This document shows positions 53,975 through 62,308 of a DNA stretch of 64,000 nucleotides, one piece after another (the first letter of the stretch is position 1; every line of letters begins with the position of its first letter). Below the pieces are notes generated by a model. That model was not told where the DNA came from, ran no database searches, and was given only the letters and a program-made list of their open reading frames with translations. The stretch covers positions 17,650 to 81,649 of the forward strand of contig NZ_JBQCYD010000005.1 in assembly GCF_052088025.1 (NCBI RefSeq), given 5' to 3'. Made by a program: the position numbers and the translations under genes. Source of the DNA: Anaeromonas sp052088025 (GTDB lineage Bacteria > Bacillota > Clostridia > Tissierellales > SIT17).

Positions 53975-54006
53975 ATTTTACCACTATATTGTTGCAAATG
54001 CAACAA
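53975..54006 (-). promoter_or_regulatory. MarR gene promoter with overlapping palindrome
   Basis: TTGCAT (53998-54003), 17-base gap, extended -10 TGGTAAAAT (TAAAAT at 53975-53980). The palindrome TTGTTGCAAATGCAACAA (53989-54006) covers the -35. Confidence 0.55.
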
Positions 54007-54053
54007 AAAAATAAATATATCTAATCTTAAATATAAACCCTTTTTATTATAAC

Positions 54054-54725
54054 TTATTCTACATTGATTTCTACAGTATTTGAATCGAATCCAAGTCTCT
54101 CCTTTAATTCATCTGTTATTTCAATTTTTATAGTATCACCAGCTTCTAAGTCTTTATAAATATATTGGAAAGCTGTGACTACTGTTCCATCTAACATTGT
54201 TTCTTCATTTGGTTTGGGAGATAGGGACTTTATATGGTCTTGATAGTTACCACTTATTTCACCCTTATTTATTATTTCATTTATATTCTTATTTCCTTCT
54301 AACATAGGATAATTTTCGCTAAGTCTTACCCAAAATTCTTTTTTACCTGTTGTAATTTTACTCTCTTTTATTTTTTCATTATCAATACTTAATTCATATC
54401 CCCATAGTTTTTTTACTAATTCTTCACTTTGTTTTTCTTTCAAGTTTTTTATGGCATAAATTATTGCATTAGTATGTCTTTCTATCACTTCTCTATAAAA
54501 TTCATCTTCCATTTCTTTTTGGTCGTCAATTCCTTTTAGAGATTCCTCATGTATATTAATCCTTTCTTCGTATTCTTCATTTATCCCTTCAAGTTCATCA
54601 ATTCTTTTCTCTAATTCTTCTACCCTTGCATTTTCAGAATCTTGAGTGCCTGTATCATCAGTACATGATGCAAATGTTATGGATGTTAGTAATAAAAAAA
54701 TTAATATTGCTACTTTCTTTTTCAT
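54054..54725 (-). CDS. Lipoprotein with coiled coil, unknown function
   Basis: 223 residues. Signal peptide with lipobox FASC (Cys21), then a Glu/Lys-rich coiled coil (about 30-75) and a C-terminal part with no recognised domain (ITTGKKEFWVRLSENYPMLEG, TVVTAFQYIYKDLEAGDTIKIEI). Surface-anchored. No neighbours that explain it. Confidence 0.8.
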   Translation of the reverse strand: MKKKVAILIFLLLTSITFASCTDDTGTQDSENARVEELEKRIDELEGINEEYEERINIHEESLKGIDDQKEMEDEFYREVIERHTNAIIYAIKNLKEKQSEELVKKLWGYELSIDNEKIKESKITTGKKEFWVRLSENYPMLEGNKNINEIINKGEISGNYQDHIKSLSPKPNEETMLDGTVVTAFQYIYKDLEAGDTIKIEITDELKERLGFDSNTVEINVE

Positions 54726-54740
54726 TTGATATTCCTCCCT

Positions 54741-55278
54741 TTAATCTAATTCCAATCCCATTTGTATTGAACGGTAGTATTTTCCATTTAGATATAAATC
54801 TCTTGCTATTATACCTTCCTTTTTAAATCCTAACTTTTTATATAAGTCTATAGCATTTTCATTGTCTTCTCTAACCCTTAAATTTATCTTCTTTACTATA
54901 TCACCATCTTCTGCCCAGTTTATTAAATACTTTACTAGTTCTTTACCTATACCTAAGCCCCAATGCTTTTTTAATACACTTACTCCAAATTCCCCAGTAT
55001 GTCTAATTCTTGGTCTATGTCCCCCTCTAAAGGTTAAATTACCAACTATCTTATTGTCTATTAATGCTATTATATTTAAATCCATTATTTGAAGATAATA
55101 TATTTTCTAGTATTTTTTCTTCCTCTTCAACTGTAATATTAAATTCTCCTCGACCAAATGTAAGAAAGTCAGATTCAGCAGATATATCTTGTATATAACT
55201 TATTAATTTTTCCGCATCATACTTAGTAGATTCAGTAATTGTCATTTTATCATTATTTTTAAGTACTAATCTTTTCAT
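54741..55278 (-). pseudogene. GNAT acetyltransferase with a frameshift
   Basis: The N-terminal part (from ATG 55278: MKRLVLKNNDKMTITESTKYDAEKLISYIQDISAESDFLTFGRGEF) and the C-terminal part (DLNIIALIDNKIVGNLTFRGGHRPRIRHTGEFGVSV, WGLGIGKELVKYLINWAE, NENAIDLYKKLGFKKEG) lie in two frames. Removing one G of the GG at 55082-55083 (codons AAT AAT GAT TTA) joins them into a normal 178-residue RimJ/RimL-type enzyme. Mutation or base-call error. Confidence 0.82.
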
Positions 55279-55287
55279 TTATGCACC

Positions 55288-56181
55288 TCATTTTCGTCCA
55301 CTAATAATTATCATAGGCGATATATTAAAATCCCATAGTCTTTCATTTTTATCTAACATATTTATTTTTTTGACATACCTTTCATTAATTAGACTGATTA
55401 ATTCATCTTTTTCTTTAAAAGTTAATGCATTTTCTTTTTTATCTATAATCATATTTACAAACTCTAATATACTCTCATATTCTGATTCTATGATTAATCT
55501 TTTCCTCTTATAAGAATTTCTATAATCGTCTATGCAACTTATATAATTAACAGTATCAAAGTGAATCTCTCGAAATCCAACTTCTTCAAAGAGTCTTAAT
55601 ATATTTTGAGGATCATTAAAGTACTTTCCTACATTTAAATCATCTTTTACCTTTTTTTTATATAGTTCTATTTTGTTCATGAGAACTTTTTCTCTAGTAG
55701 TTAGTGTAATATTATCTTTACTATTTAATGCTAATTCTGGTCTAACATTTAATATAGATACATATCCACCTCTTTTACATACTCTATATTGTTCTTCTAA
55801 AAATTTCTTATTTGGTACATGTTCTATTACAGTATGAGAAGTGCATGCATCAAAAGTATTATTTTCAAAAGGTAAAGAAAGAGCATCTCCTTCAGTATAC
55901 TGAATATTATTTAAAGATTCATTTTCAGCTCTCATTTTGCAATAATTTATAAAGTTACTATCCATATCTATTCCAGTTATTTGAGAATCTAAACTTAATT
56001 TTTCTCTAAGCTTTCTAGTAAAAGTGCCTGTTCCACATCCAATCTCTAATATGTTTCTTGCATTTTTTATTCTAATAGCTTCAATTATCTCTTTCATTTT
56101 ATTTTCTGTAAACCTTAATTCCCTACTAGTATCTAAACTATATATACTTTGTACTCTCTCGGACCAATTCCTATTTTCCAT
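55288..56181 (-). CDS. SAM-dependent methyltransferase
   Basis: 297 residues. Class I methyltransferase: ILEIGCGTGTFTRKL (motif I), GIDMDSNFINYCK, DALSLPFENNTFDACTSHTVIEHV. The C-terminal ~120 residues are helical. Start ATG 56181 behind AGGGGG. Substrate unknown; small-molecule methylation is typical of this subgroup. Confidence 0.88.
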   Translation of the reverse strand: MENRNWSERVQSIYSLDTSRELRFTENKMKEIIEAIRIKNARNILEIGCGTGTFTRKLREKLSLDSQITGIDMDSNFINYCKMRAENESLNNIQYTEGDALSLPFENNTFDACTSHTVIEHVPNKKFLEEQYRVCKRGGYVSILNVRPELALNSKDNITLTTREKVLMNKIELYKKKVKDDLNVGKYFNDPQNILRLFEEVGFREIHFDTVNYISCIDDYRNSYKRKRLIIESEYESILEFVNMIIDKKENALTFKEKDELISLINERYVKKINMLDKNERLWDFNISPMIIISGRK

Positions 56182-56214
56182 AGGTAACCCCCTAGACAAT
56201 ATTTCATTACACTT

Positions 56215-56451
56215 TTAGACATTTTTTAAACTATTAAAATAATTTTCACATCTATTATTCCACTTAATTTCATATTGTTCCTTACTTATTATACTCTTAG
56301 ATAAATCTTTTACCGATTTTATGTTTTCATCATTTCCATTTTCATCAGTTGCTATAAAAAAATTACTACTTTTTATAACGCTCTTATCTCTACAATATTT
56401 GATATACTCATTTGATCCTCTTTGAACTTCAATATTGTTGATATCTGTCAT
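56215..56451 (-). CDS. Small protein of unknown function
   Basis: 78 residues from ATG 56451 (behind AAAAGGTGAT; the longer ORF start has no binding site). Soluble, mixed charge, with two cysteines (CRDKS, NNRCENYF). No family recognised. Lies between a methyltransferase and a GNAT gene on the same strand with short gaps, so probably in their operon. Confidence 0.55.
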   Translation of the reverse strand: MTDINNIEVQRGSNEYIKYCRDKSVIKSSNFFIATDENGNDENIKSVKDLSKSIISKEQYEIKWNNRCENYFNSLKNV

Positions 56452-56490
56452 ATTTATCACCTTTTCTGAAAAACTCACCTTTTAAATCCC

Positions 56491-57048
56491 CTAAATAACC
56501 TCATCCTTCAATATAGAATAATACTTTAAATCTACAAATTTATCTCTTGAATTTTTAATCACTTTTCTAAGTGTACCTTCATATTTAAACCCGCACTTTT
56601 CCATAACTTTTCCCGAAGCTGAATTTTCTATTTCATGTCTTCCTGTTATACGAGCAAAACCAACTTTAGTAAGACCATAATTTATGATTTCTTTTGCTGC
56701 TTCTGTTGTTATGCCTTTATTCCAATAATCTTTTCTTATGCAATAACCTATTTCACTATTTTCATTTTTATTATCTACACCAAAAATCCCAATTGTCCCT
56801 ATTACAGTCTTATTTTCTTTATTTTCTATAACCCAATGATAATTTTCTAAATCTTTGTTTTCTTCCATCCACATTTTTATTAGTTCTTTAGTTTCTTCTA
56901 TTGATTTATGTGGTTTCCATGTTACATATCTTGTAACATCAGTATCTGTTGCCCAACCACTATATATTTTTCCTGCATCTTCTTCTTTAAATGGTCTAAG
57001 TATAAGTCTTTCTGTTTCTAAAACTATAGTTCCTTTATGATTTAACAT
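56491..57048 (-). CDS. GNAT family N-acetyltransferase (RimJ/RimL type)
   Basis: 185 residues. ETERLILRPFKEEDAGKIYSGWATDTDVTRY at the start, IGYCIRKDYWNKGITTEAAKEIINYG for acetyl-CoA, and RHEIENSASGKVMEKCGFKYEGTLRK. Typical of ribosomal-protein or small-molecule acetyltransferases. GAGGTG binding site. Confidence 0.92.
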   Translation of the reverse strand: MLNHKGTIVLETERLILRPFKEEDAGKIYSGWATDTDVTRYVTWKPHKSIEETKELIKMWMEENKDLENYHWVIENKENKTVIGTIGIFGVDNKNENSEIGYCIRKDYWNKGITTEAAKEIINYGLTKVGFARITGRHEIENSASGKVMEKCGFKYEGTLRKVIKNSRDKFVDLKYYSILKDEVI

Positions 57049-57058
57049 CTTATCACCT

Positions 57059-57253
57059 CTATTTTTTGTTTTTAATTGATAATTTAAATCTATCTATATA
57101 GCTACGAATAATTGGCATAGAAATTAATCTCAGTATTATACTAATTATAACTCCACTTATTAATATAAAATCTGATATACCTATAGTTATTTTAAGCAGT
57201 AACACAATTATAATTAATAAGACACTAATATTTCTAAGCTCTGCATCTCCCAA
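57059..57253 (-). CDS. Small membrane protein
   Basis: 64 residues from TTG 57253, six bases after AAGGGGTG (a GTG three codons upstream lies in the binding site). Two hydrophobic helices (ISVLLIIIVLLLKITIGI and FILISGVIISIILRLISM) and a basic tail. Function unknown. Confidence 0.6.
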   Translation of the reverse strand: MGDAELRNISVLLIIIVLLLKITIGISDFILISGVIISIILRLISMPIIRSYIDRFKLSIKNKK

Positions 57254-57319
57254 TTTAAACACCCCTTATAAGTTATTATTTAAATATTCTATATTCTAAT
57301 AATAAAACCCTTCTTTTTA

Positions 57320-57356
57320 ATAAAAAATCTTAAGGAATTTTCCTTAAGATTTTTTT
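57320..57356 (-). terminator. Terminator after the rRNA methyltransferase gene
   Basis: Hairpin AAATCTTAAGGAA / TTCCTTAAGATTT with A and T runs, overlapping the gene end. Confidence 0.85.
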
Positions 57357-58480
57357 GGTCTTGGTCCAAAGTATTGATAATAATCTATTTTTATTCTACC
57401 ATTATATAACTTTCTTTTCTTTGCTGCTTTCTTACCATATAGCTTTTCAAAGTTTTCTTCTGAAGTTATTATATATTTTGACCATGTTCTGAGATCATTA
57501 AATTCTCTTCCCATCTGTTTATATAATTCATCTACTTGCTTTTTCTCACCAATTCTTTCACCATATGGTGGATTAGTTATGATTACTCCAAAACTGTTTT
57601 TTATATTTATAGTAGAAAATTTCCTTGCTTTAAAATCTATCACATCATCTACACCTGCTTTAAACGCATTGTCTTTTGCAATATCTATTGCTCTTTTATC
57701 CATATCTGATGCATATATTTTTAATTCTCTATCATGCTTTATAGCTTTAAAAGCATCCACTCTTTCTTTTTTCCATACTCCTTCAGGTATTATATCCCAC
57801 TCTTCTGAAGCAAATTTTCTATTTAATCCTGGAGCTATATTTCTACCTATCATAGCTGCTTCTATGGCAATGGTACCTGAACCACAAAATGGATCTAATA
57901 ATACTCTCTCATGAGTCCAAAAGCTTAATTGAACAAGGGCTGCTGCAAGTGTTTCTTTAAGTGGTGCTAGCATTGCTTCTTTTCTATAGCCTCTTTTGTG
58001 AAGTCCAACTCCCGATGTATCTATTGTAAGAGTTGCTATATCTTTTAAAAGAGCTACTTGAATTGTATATTTTGCTCCAGTTTCTTCAAACCACTCTGTA
58101 TTATATTTTTGTTTCATTTTTTCTACTACTGATTTTTTTACTATTGCTTGGCAATCAGGAACACTATATAATTTAGATTTTATTGATTTACCTGTTACAG
58201 TAAATTCTCCATCTTTAGATATCAAATCTCCCCAAGGTAATGCTTTTGTCTTTTCAAATAATTCTTCAAATGATAATGCTTTAAATTCTCCTACTAATAG
58301 TAATACCCTATCTGCAGTTCTAAGCCATAAATTAGCTTTTGGAATGTCTTCTAATTTTGCAGAAAAAATAACCTTGCCATTTTCTACTTGTATATCCTTA
58401 AATCCTAAACTTTCTACTTCTCTTTTAACTATAGCTTCAAGTCCAAATGTTGCAGTAGCTATCAATTTTATATTTTCCAT
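57344..58480 (-). CDS. RlmL-like THUMP-domain RNA methyltransferase
   Basis: 378 residues. N-terminal ferredoxin-like and THUMP region (IATATFGLEAIVKREVESLGF), then a class I methyltransferase domain: LDPFCGSGTIAIEAAMIGRNIAPGLNR, YASDMDKRAIDIAKDNA, and catalytic NPPYGER typical of N2-guanine methylation in 23S rRNA. Start ATG 58480, seven bases after GGAG. Single-gene unit. Confidence 0.93.
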   Translation of the reverse strand: MENIKLIATATFGLEAIVKREVESLGFKDIQVENGKVIFSAKLEDIPKANLWLRTADRVLLLVGEFKALSFEELFEKTKALPWGDLISKDGEFTVTGKSIKSKLYSVPDCQAIVKKSVVEKMKQKYNTEWFEETGAKYTIQVALLKDIATLTIDTSGVGLHKRGYRKEAMLAPLKETLAAALVQLSFWTHERVLLDPFCGSGTIAIEAAMIGRNIAPGLNRKFASEEWDIIPEGVWKKERVDAFKAIKHDRELKIYASDMDKRAIDIAKDNAFKAGVDDVIDFKARKFSTINIKNSFGVIITNPPYGERIGEKKQVDELYKQMGREFNDLRTWSKYIITSEENFEKLYGKKAAKKRKLYNGRIKIDYYQYFGPRPKKS

Positions 58481-58653
58481 CAAATCTCTCCTTCGTATCC
58501 TAAATACATTTTATCAGAAAACTAACTTATTATCTATTATAACTAATTTAAATTTTTTTTAGCCAAAGCTAACATTTTTGTGTTAATTTTTATTTAGAGG
58601 GTATATTAATAATCGAATGATAATTTTTAAAATTAAGGGAGGAGTTTTAAATA

Positions 58654-59028
58654 ATGAAAAGTTTAGGAGAATTTTTACAAACAGGTGACTGGAAAGGTGA
58701 AAAACACGTTCCAGTAATTCATATTGAAGATACTATCAATGCAGGTGAGCTTACAGAGCTTAAAGTGACTATTGGTGATGAAATTGCTCATCCAAATACT
58801 TTAGAACATCATATTAAGTGGTTTAAAATATTCTTTAAACCAGAAGATGGAAAGTTCCCAGTTGAAATTTATACAGCTACTTTTGACGCTCATGGTGAAT
58901 CTGATATATTTGACGAACCACAAGTTGCAACTTATTTCAAAACAAATAAATCAGGTACTATCCACGTAATGAGTTATTGCAATATTCATGGCTTATGGGA
59001 AAATAGTAAAGAAGTAAAAGTAAAATAA
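58654..59028 (+). CDS. sor: Superoxide reductase (neelaredoxin type)
   Basis: 124 residues. Reduces superoxide to peroxide at a mononuclear Fe(His)4(Cys) site. Ligands: His18 (EKHVP), His46 (HPN), His52, Cys109 and His112 (SYCNIHGLW). No N-terminal desulforedoxin domain, so class II. GGGAGGAG binding site. Typical of anaerobes; complements the rubrerythrin-like and AhpD-like proteins of the window. Confidence 0.95.
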   Translation: MKSLGEFLQTGDWKGEKHVPVIHIEDTINAGELTELKVTIGDEIAHPNTLEHHIKWFKIFFKPEDGKFPVEIYTATFDAHGESDIFDEPQVATYFKTNKSGTIHVMSYCNIHGLWENSKEVKVK

Positions 59029-59037
59029 TTGAATTAA

Positions 59038-59069
59038 TTAAATGGGCTCTTAAGAGTCCATTTTTTATT
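59038..59069 (+). terminator. Terminator after sor
   Basis: Hairpin AATGG-CTCTTAAGAG-CCATT with a T-run. Confidence 0.85.
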
Positions 59070-59608
59070 TCATGAATTTAAAGGGTATATATAGTTAGGT
59101 AAGATGAATAAATAATAAGGGAGGTTTTTTTATGAATGAAGAAAAAATGATAATTCTTAGAATGTTAAAAGAGGGTAAGATAAATGAAGATGAAGCATCT
59201 AAACTTTTAGATGCAATATATAATAAAGATAAATCAGAAGATAATTCAAAAACTAATTTTAAATCTAATAATAAAGATTGGCAAAAAGATTTTGATAATA
59301 CGATTAATAAATTAGAAAATGGTTTAAATAAATTCGGTGAGAAATTTGGAGAAAAGATGGATAAAATAGGAAAGGAAATTAATGAAGATTCTGATTCATT
59401 TGCTGATAAAATAATGTCTTCATTTAATTCTTTTATAGATAAAGATTTAAATGATATTCTAGGTAGATATGAGATAAAAAAAGAAACTTTGGAACTAGAA
59501 ATTGATGACATAGAAAATCTTCAATTAGATATTAAAGGCATTAATGGAGATATAAATATAAATCCTTGGAGTAAAGATTACATTTATGTAGAAGCTATAT
59601 GTGAACCT

Positions 59609-59640
59609 CACCCCCTGAATAGAATATTCAGAGGGTGCTT
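59609..59640. repeat. IS end hairpin, left copy
   Basis: 32-base sequence whose core CCCCTGAAT / ATTCAGAGGG forms a stem; differs from the right copy at two bases. Confidence 0.85.
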
Positions 59641-59695
59641 CTATTTGCATTAACAAACAGACTCTCTGACTTAGATACAGCTATGCACACGATTG

Positions 59696-61042
59696 TTACT
59701 CAGTTTGAGCAACTTCTTTATGTAAGCTAATTAATGAAGCCAAAGTGCACTTGGTCCTAGTTGCTAACTCAGGAACTTTTGCCTGGATCAGCAACTCTTT
59801 CTTTTCAGAAAGAGTTTTTAAATATTCTCTGATAAAATATCTTGCACCGATATTGTAACTAGCATTGAGATCAGCATGATATGTTTTTCTTGTTGTGAAA
59901 GTACATAAATCCTTTTTAGCATTTCTTTTTACTTCTCCAGTACCATCAAATGCTAATTTTGAAGTGTTTCTAGGGTTTATAAAACTAGCTCTAATGCCTA
60001 AAGAATGAGCTTTTTCTATAGTCTTATTTTGGATTTTTCTTTTAGCCCAAAACTGAAGCTTATAGCTTAATTTCTTGGCTCCATAAAATCCTTTCGGTAC
60101 TTTCATTTTAGATAGATACTCAAATACAATTACATCAGCTTGATATTTTTCAGCAAACTTTATTATTTGATTAACAGTATCTTGAACAATTTGGGTTTGA
60201 TAATTATTAATTCTTCTCCAATAATTAGGCTTGCGCCCTATTCCAGATAACTTATTGATCTTCGATAATCTGCCTACGGCAGCATTCATACGGTCTTTTT
60301 CTATTGGCTGGTTGATAAATACCCTACCAATGACAGTTCCATCTGATTTAATCGCAGAACAAACAGCACTATTTGTAATACCTAAATCTACAGATACTAC
60401 TACTCTATCTTTTAATTTTGTAGTTTTTAACCCTACTTTTGCTTCATAAGGAATATGTAAATAATATTTCTTGCCATTACGAACAAGAGTAGGATTTTGT
60501 TCTTTATATAAATCTAAATCAAGATTATTACTACCTTTGTAATCTATTTTTAGCCATATCCAATCATTATTTTGAAATATTTTAATCAAAGCAGAATTAT
60601 CATCTAGTTTATTAAACATATTTTTCTTATAAAATACAGGAAAAGAATAATGGTTGTGACCCAATCTAGGTGGATTCTTAGTGAAATTCTGTTCCTCTTC
60701 AACTGCAACTTCTTTTTCTTCTTTCCAGTTTATTAAATTAGACCTATAACTAGATACTATCCCAGTAGCTTCATTAATAGCACTTCTTCTAAAGTAAGAA
60801 GGGAATTTATGAAACTTATAATCAAAATCATCATATTTAGGATATGGATTTTTCTTAGTTTTATGGATTAATTTCTCAACAAGAGTGAGCCTTTCCTTTG
60901 AAGTTTTTGACTCTAAAATATCCCATTCATCATTAACTACTTTTACTATGTATTGAACTGAATTTCTATAAACAGATAAGGTGTCTTCGAATATTGAATT
61001 ATGGCTAGTAATTTTATATTTTACAGTCTTTACTATTTTCAT
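59696..61042 (-). CDS. tnpB: TnpB, RNA-guided nuclease of the IS605 element
   Basis: 448 residues. RuvC catalytic residues Asp219 (VVSVDLGITN), Glu308 (VIVFEYL) and Asp391 (YHADLNAS). The usual four-cysteine zinc finger between the last two is not present: that stretch reads NTSKLAFDGTGEVKRNAKKDLCTF with a single Cys380. This fits a TnpB subgroup rather than decay, since the frame and RuvC site are intact. AAAGGAG binding site. Its guide RNA would come from the 59607-59700 end. Confidence 0.92.
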   Translation of the reverse strand: MKIVKTVKYKITSHNSIFEDTLSVYRNSVQYIVKVVNDEWDILESKTSKERLTLVEKLIHKTKKNPYPKYDDFDYKFHKFPSYFRRSAINEATGIVSSYRSNLINWKEEKEVAVEEEQNFTKNPPRLGHNHYSFPVFYKKNMFNKLDDNSALIKIFQNNDWIWLKIDYKGSNNLDLDLYKEQNPTLVRNGKKYYLHIPYEAKVGLKTTKLKDRVVVSVDLGITNSAVCSAIKSDGTVIGRVFINQPIEKDRMNAAVGRLSKINKLSGIGRKPNYWRRINNYQTQIVQDTVNQIIKFAEKYQADVIVFEYLSKMKVPKGFYGAKKLSYKLQFWAKRKIQNKTIEKAHSLGIRASFINPRNTSKLAFDGTGEVKRNAKKDLCTFTTRKTYHADLNASYNIGARYFIREYLKTLSEKKELLIQAKVPELATRTKCTLASLISLHKEVAQTE

Positions 61043-61116
61043 AAGCTCACTCCTTTCTTGATATATTCTTAACCTTATTATATAATATCATTAATCAGTT
61101 GTAAAGGAGATATTAT

Positions 61117-61545
61117 ATGAAAAAAGTAGAATATAACACTAATAGACACTCTTGTTACAAATTACAATATCATTTAGTTGTAACTACAAAATATAGGCAC
61201 AAATGCATAACTGGAGAAATACTAAAGAGACTGAAAGAAATATCCTTAGATTTATTCAGAAAGCAAAAATGTACTATTTTAGAAATGGAAGGAGAGCAAG
61301 ATCATATTCATATATTATTTGAAGCTCCTCCTCAAGTTCAGCTATCGAAATTAGTGAATACACTTAAATCAGTATCCTCCAGATATATCAGAAAAGAATT
61401 TTCAGAGCATTTATCTAGGTTCTACTGGAAGCCTTATTTTTGGAACAGAAGCTATCTTCTTCTTTCATCGGGTGGAGCCCCTATTGAAACTATAAAAGAA
61501 TATATTAAAAACCAAGAAACTCCTAATACGGCTAACACCCCCTGA
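61117..61545 (+). CDS. tnpA: TnpA, Y1 transposase of IS200/IS605
   Basis: 142 residues. HUH motif HIH (His63, His65 in QDHIHILFEAPP) and catalytic Tyr129 (TIKEYIKNQ). Moves single-stranded DNA by excision and insertion at the lagging strand. AAAGGAG binding site. Its last codons and stop lie in the right-end hairpin. Both transposition genes are intact, so the element may be active. Confidence 0.93.
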   Translation: MKKVEYNTNRHSCYKLQYHLVVTTKYRHKCITGEILKRLKEISLDLFRKQKCTILEMEGEQDHIHILFEAPPQVQLSKLVNTLKSVSSRYIRKEFSEHLSRFYWKPYFWNRSYLLLSSGGAPIETIKEYIKNQETPNTANTP

Positions 61546-61567
61546 ATCGAAGATTCAGAGGGTGCTT
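61536..61567. repeat. IS end hairpin, right copy
   Basis: Direct copy of 59609-59640 with two base differences; overlaps the end of tnpA. Confidence 0.85.
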
Positions 61568-61684
61568 GCGCCTTAACAGAAGATGTCAAATAAAAATATA
61601 AAAGCTCATAAAGAAAATACGACAGCTGATGAACAAGTAGTTTTAGATTTAAATACTACAAATGGCAAGATAATTATAGATTAA

Positions 61685-61724
61685 TAATAATCCTCTTCTT
61701 TTTTTGAAGAGGATTATTATTATC
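61685..61724. terminator. Bidirectional terminator
   Basis: Stem AATAATCCTCTTC / GAAGAGGATTATT with a T7 loop and A/T flanks, between the interrupted gene and the DUF2164-like gene. Confidence 0.85.
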
Positions 61725-61956
61725 TCTTTCTTATTTGAAGTGCAAATAAATCTTGTAATTTATCACTCATATAAGTATAACTATCATCTATCCCTTTATT
61801 ATATATATCTTCTGCTAATTCTTCTAAAAAGAAATTTAGTATTAATTCTGCTGCTAAATCTCCTAAATCTTCATCCCTTTCTTTTAAAAAATAAACTTTT
61901 ATTTTTTCTGTCATTACTTGTTTTTTATCATTACTAATTTTTATTTTTTTATCCAC
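61720..61956 (-). CDS. DUF2164-like small protein
   Basis: 78 residues starting at GTG behind GGGGAG. MTEKIKVYFLKERDEDLGDLAAELILNFFLEELAEDIYNKGIDDS fits DUF2164, a small helical family of unknown function common in Firmicutes. Divergent from the T-box/tyrS unit. Confidence 0.8.
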   Translation of the reverse strand: MDKKIKISNDKKQVMTEKIKVYFLKERDEDLGDLAAELILNFFLEELAEDIYNKGIDDSYTYMSDKLQDLFALQIRKR

Positions 61957-62003
61957 TTAAAACATCTCCCCTATTATATTTTACCTTAAAATTTGTATAT
62001 GTA

Positions 62004-62032
62004 TTGACATTTTTGTTTATTATATATATTAT
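62004..62032 (+). promoter_or_regulatory. Sigma-A promoter of the tyrS transcript
   Basis: Consensus TTGACA (62004-62009), 17-base gap, TATTAT (62027-62032). Confidence 0.8.
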
Positions 62033-62040
62033 ATATTAAA

Positions 62041-62275
62041 ATGATAATATAAGCATTGATGGAAATAGTAGCTTTTTTATAGGGAAATAAGAGACAGATT
62101 GGTTGCTGAAAAATCTGCCCTAAATTTAAGTGAATTACGATTCTTAAGCTTCTATAGGAAACTATAGCGTCTACTACATGATACGTAGTATAATGAGGCA
62201 TCTTTTGTAGATGTAAATTAAGGTGGTACCACGAGTTTTCTCGTCCTTTGGGATTTGAGAAGACTCTTTTTTATT
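62041..62275 (+). ncRNA. T-box riboswitch, tyrosine-specific
   Basis: Leader that senses uncharged tRNA. Stem I region with AGAGA-type motif (about 62088-62140) and specifier TAC (Tyr) at 62136-62138 within GAATTACGA. Stem III around 62170-62190 (TACTAC / GTAGTA). T-box AGGTGGTACCACG at 62221-62233, which can form the antiterminator, or else the terminator GAGTTTTCTC / GAGAAGACTC with T-run to 62272. This fills the only gene-free gap over 300 bases. Confidence 0.92.
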
Positions 62276-62308
62276 ACTCAAAATGAATTTTTTAAGGAGG
62301 TTTTTTAA

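Larger units (their letters stand above)
59607..61577. mobile_element. IS200/IS605-family insertion sequence
   Basis: About 1971 bp with divergent tnpB (minus) and tnpA (plus), as in the IS605 group. Each end carries the same subterminal hairpin in direct orientation (59609-59640 and 61536-61567). No target duplication: joining 59606 to 61578 restores an open frame. Ends could be off by a base or two because one C is shared. Confidence 0.88.
59132..61684 (+). pseudogene. YvlB/SHOCT-like gene interrupted by the IS element
   Basis: Left part 59132-59606: NEEKMIILRMLKEGKINEDEASKLLDAI is the N-terminal motif of YvlB/LiaX-type proteins, followed by a Lys/Asp-rich helical region. Right part 61578-61684 continues in frame if the insertion is removed (CEQKMSNKNIKAHKENT to TTNGKIIID and stop), giving 193 residues. 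The left fragment alone reads on into the element and ends at 59653. YvlB-like proteins relate to envelope stress; the exact role is unknown. Confidence 0.8.
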
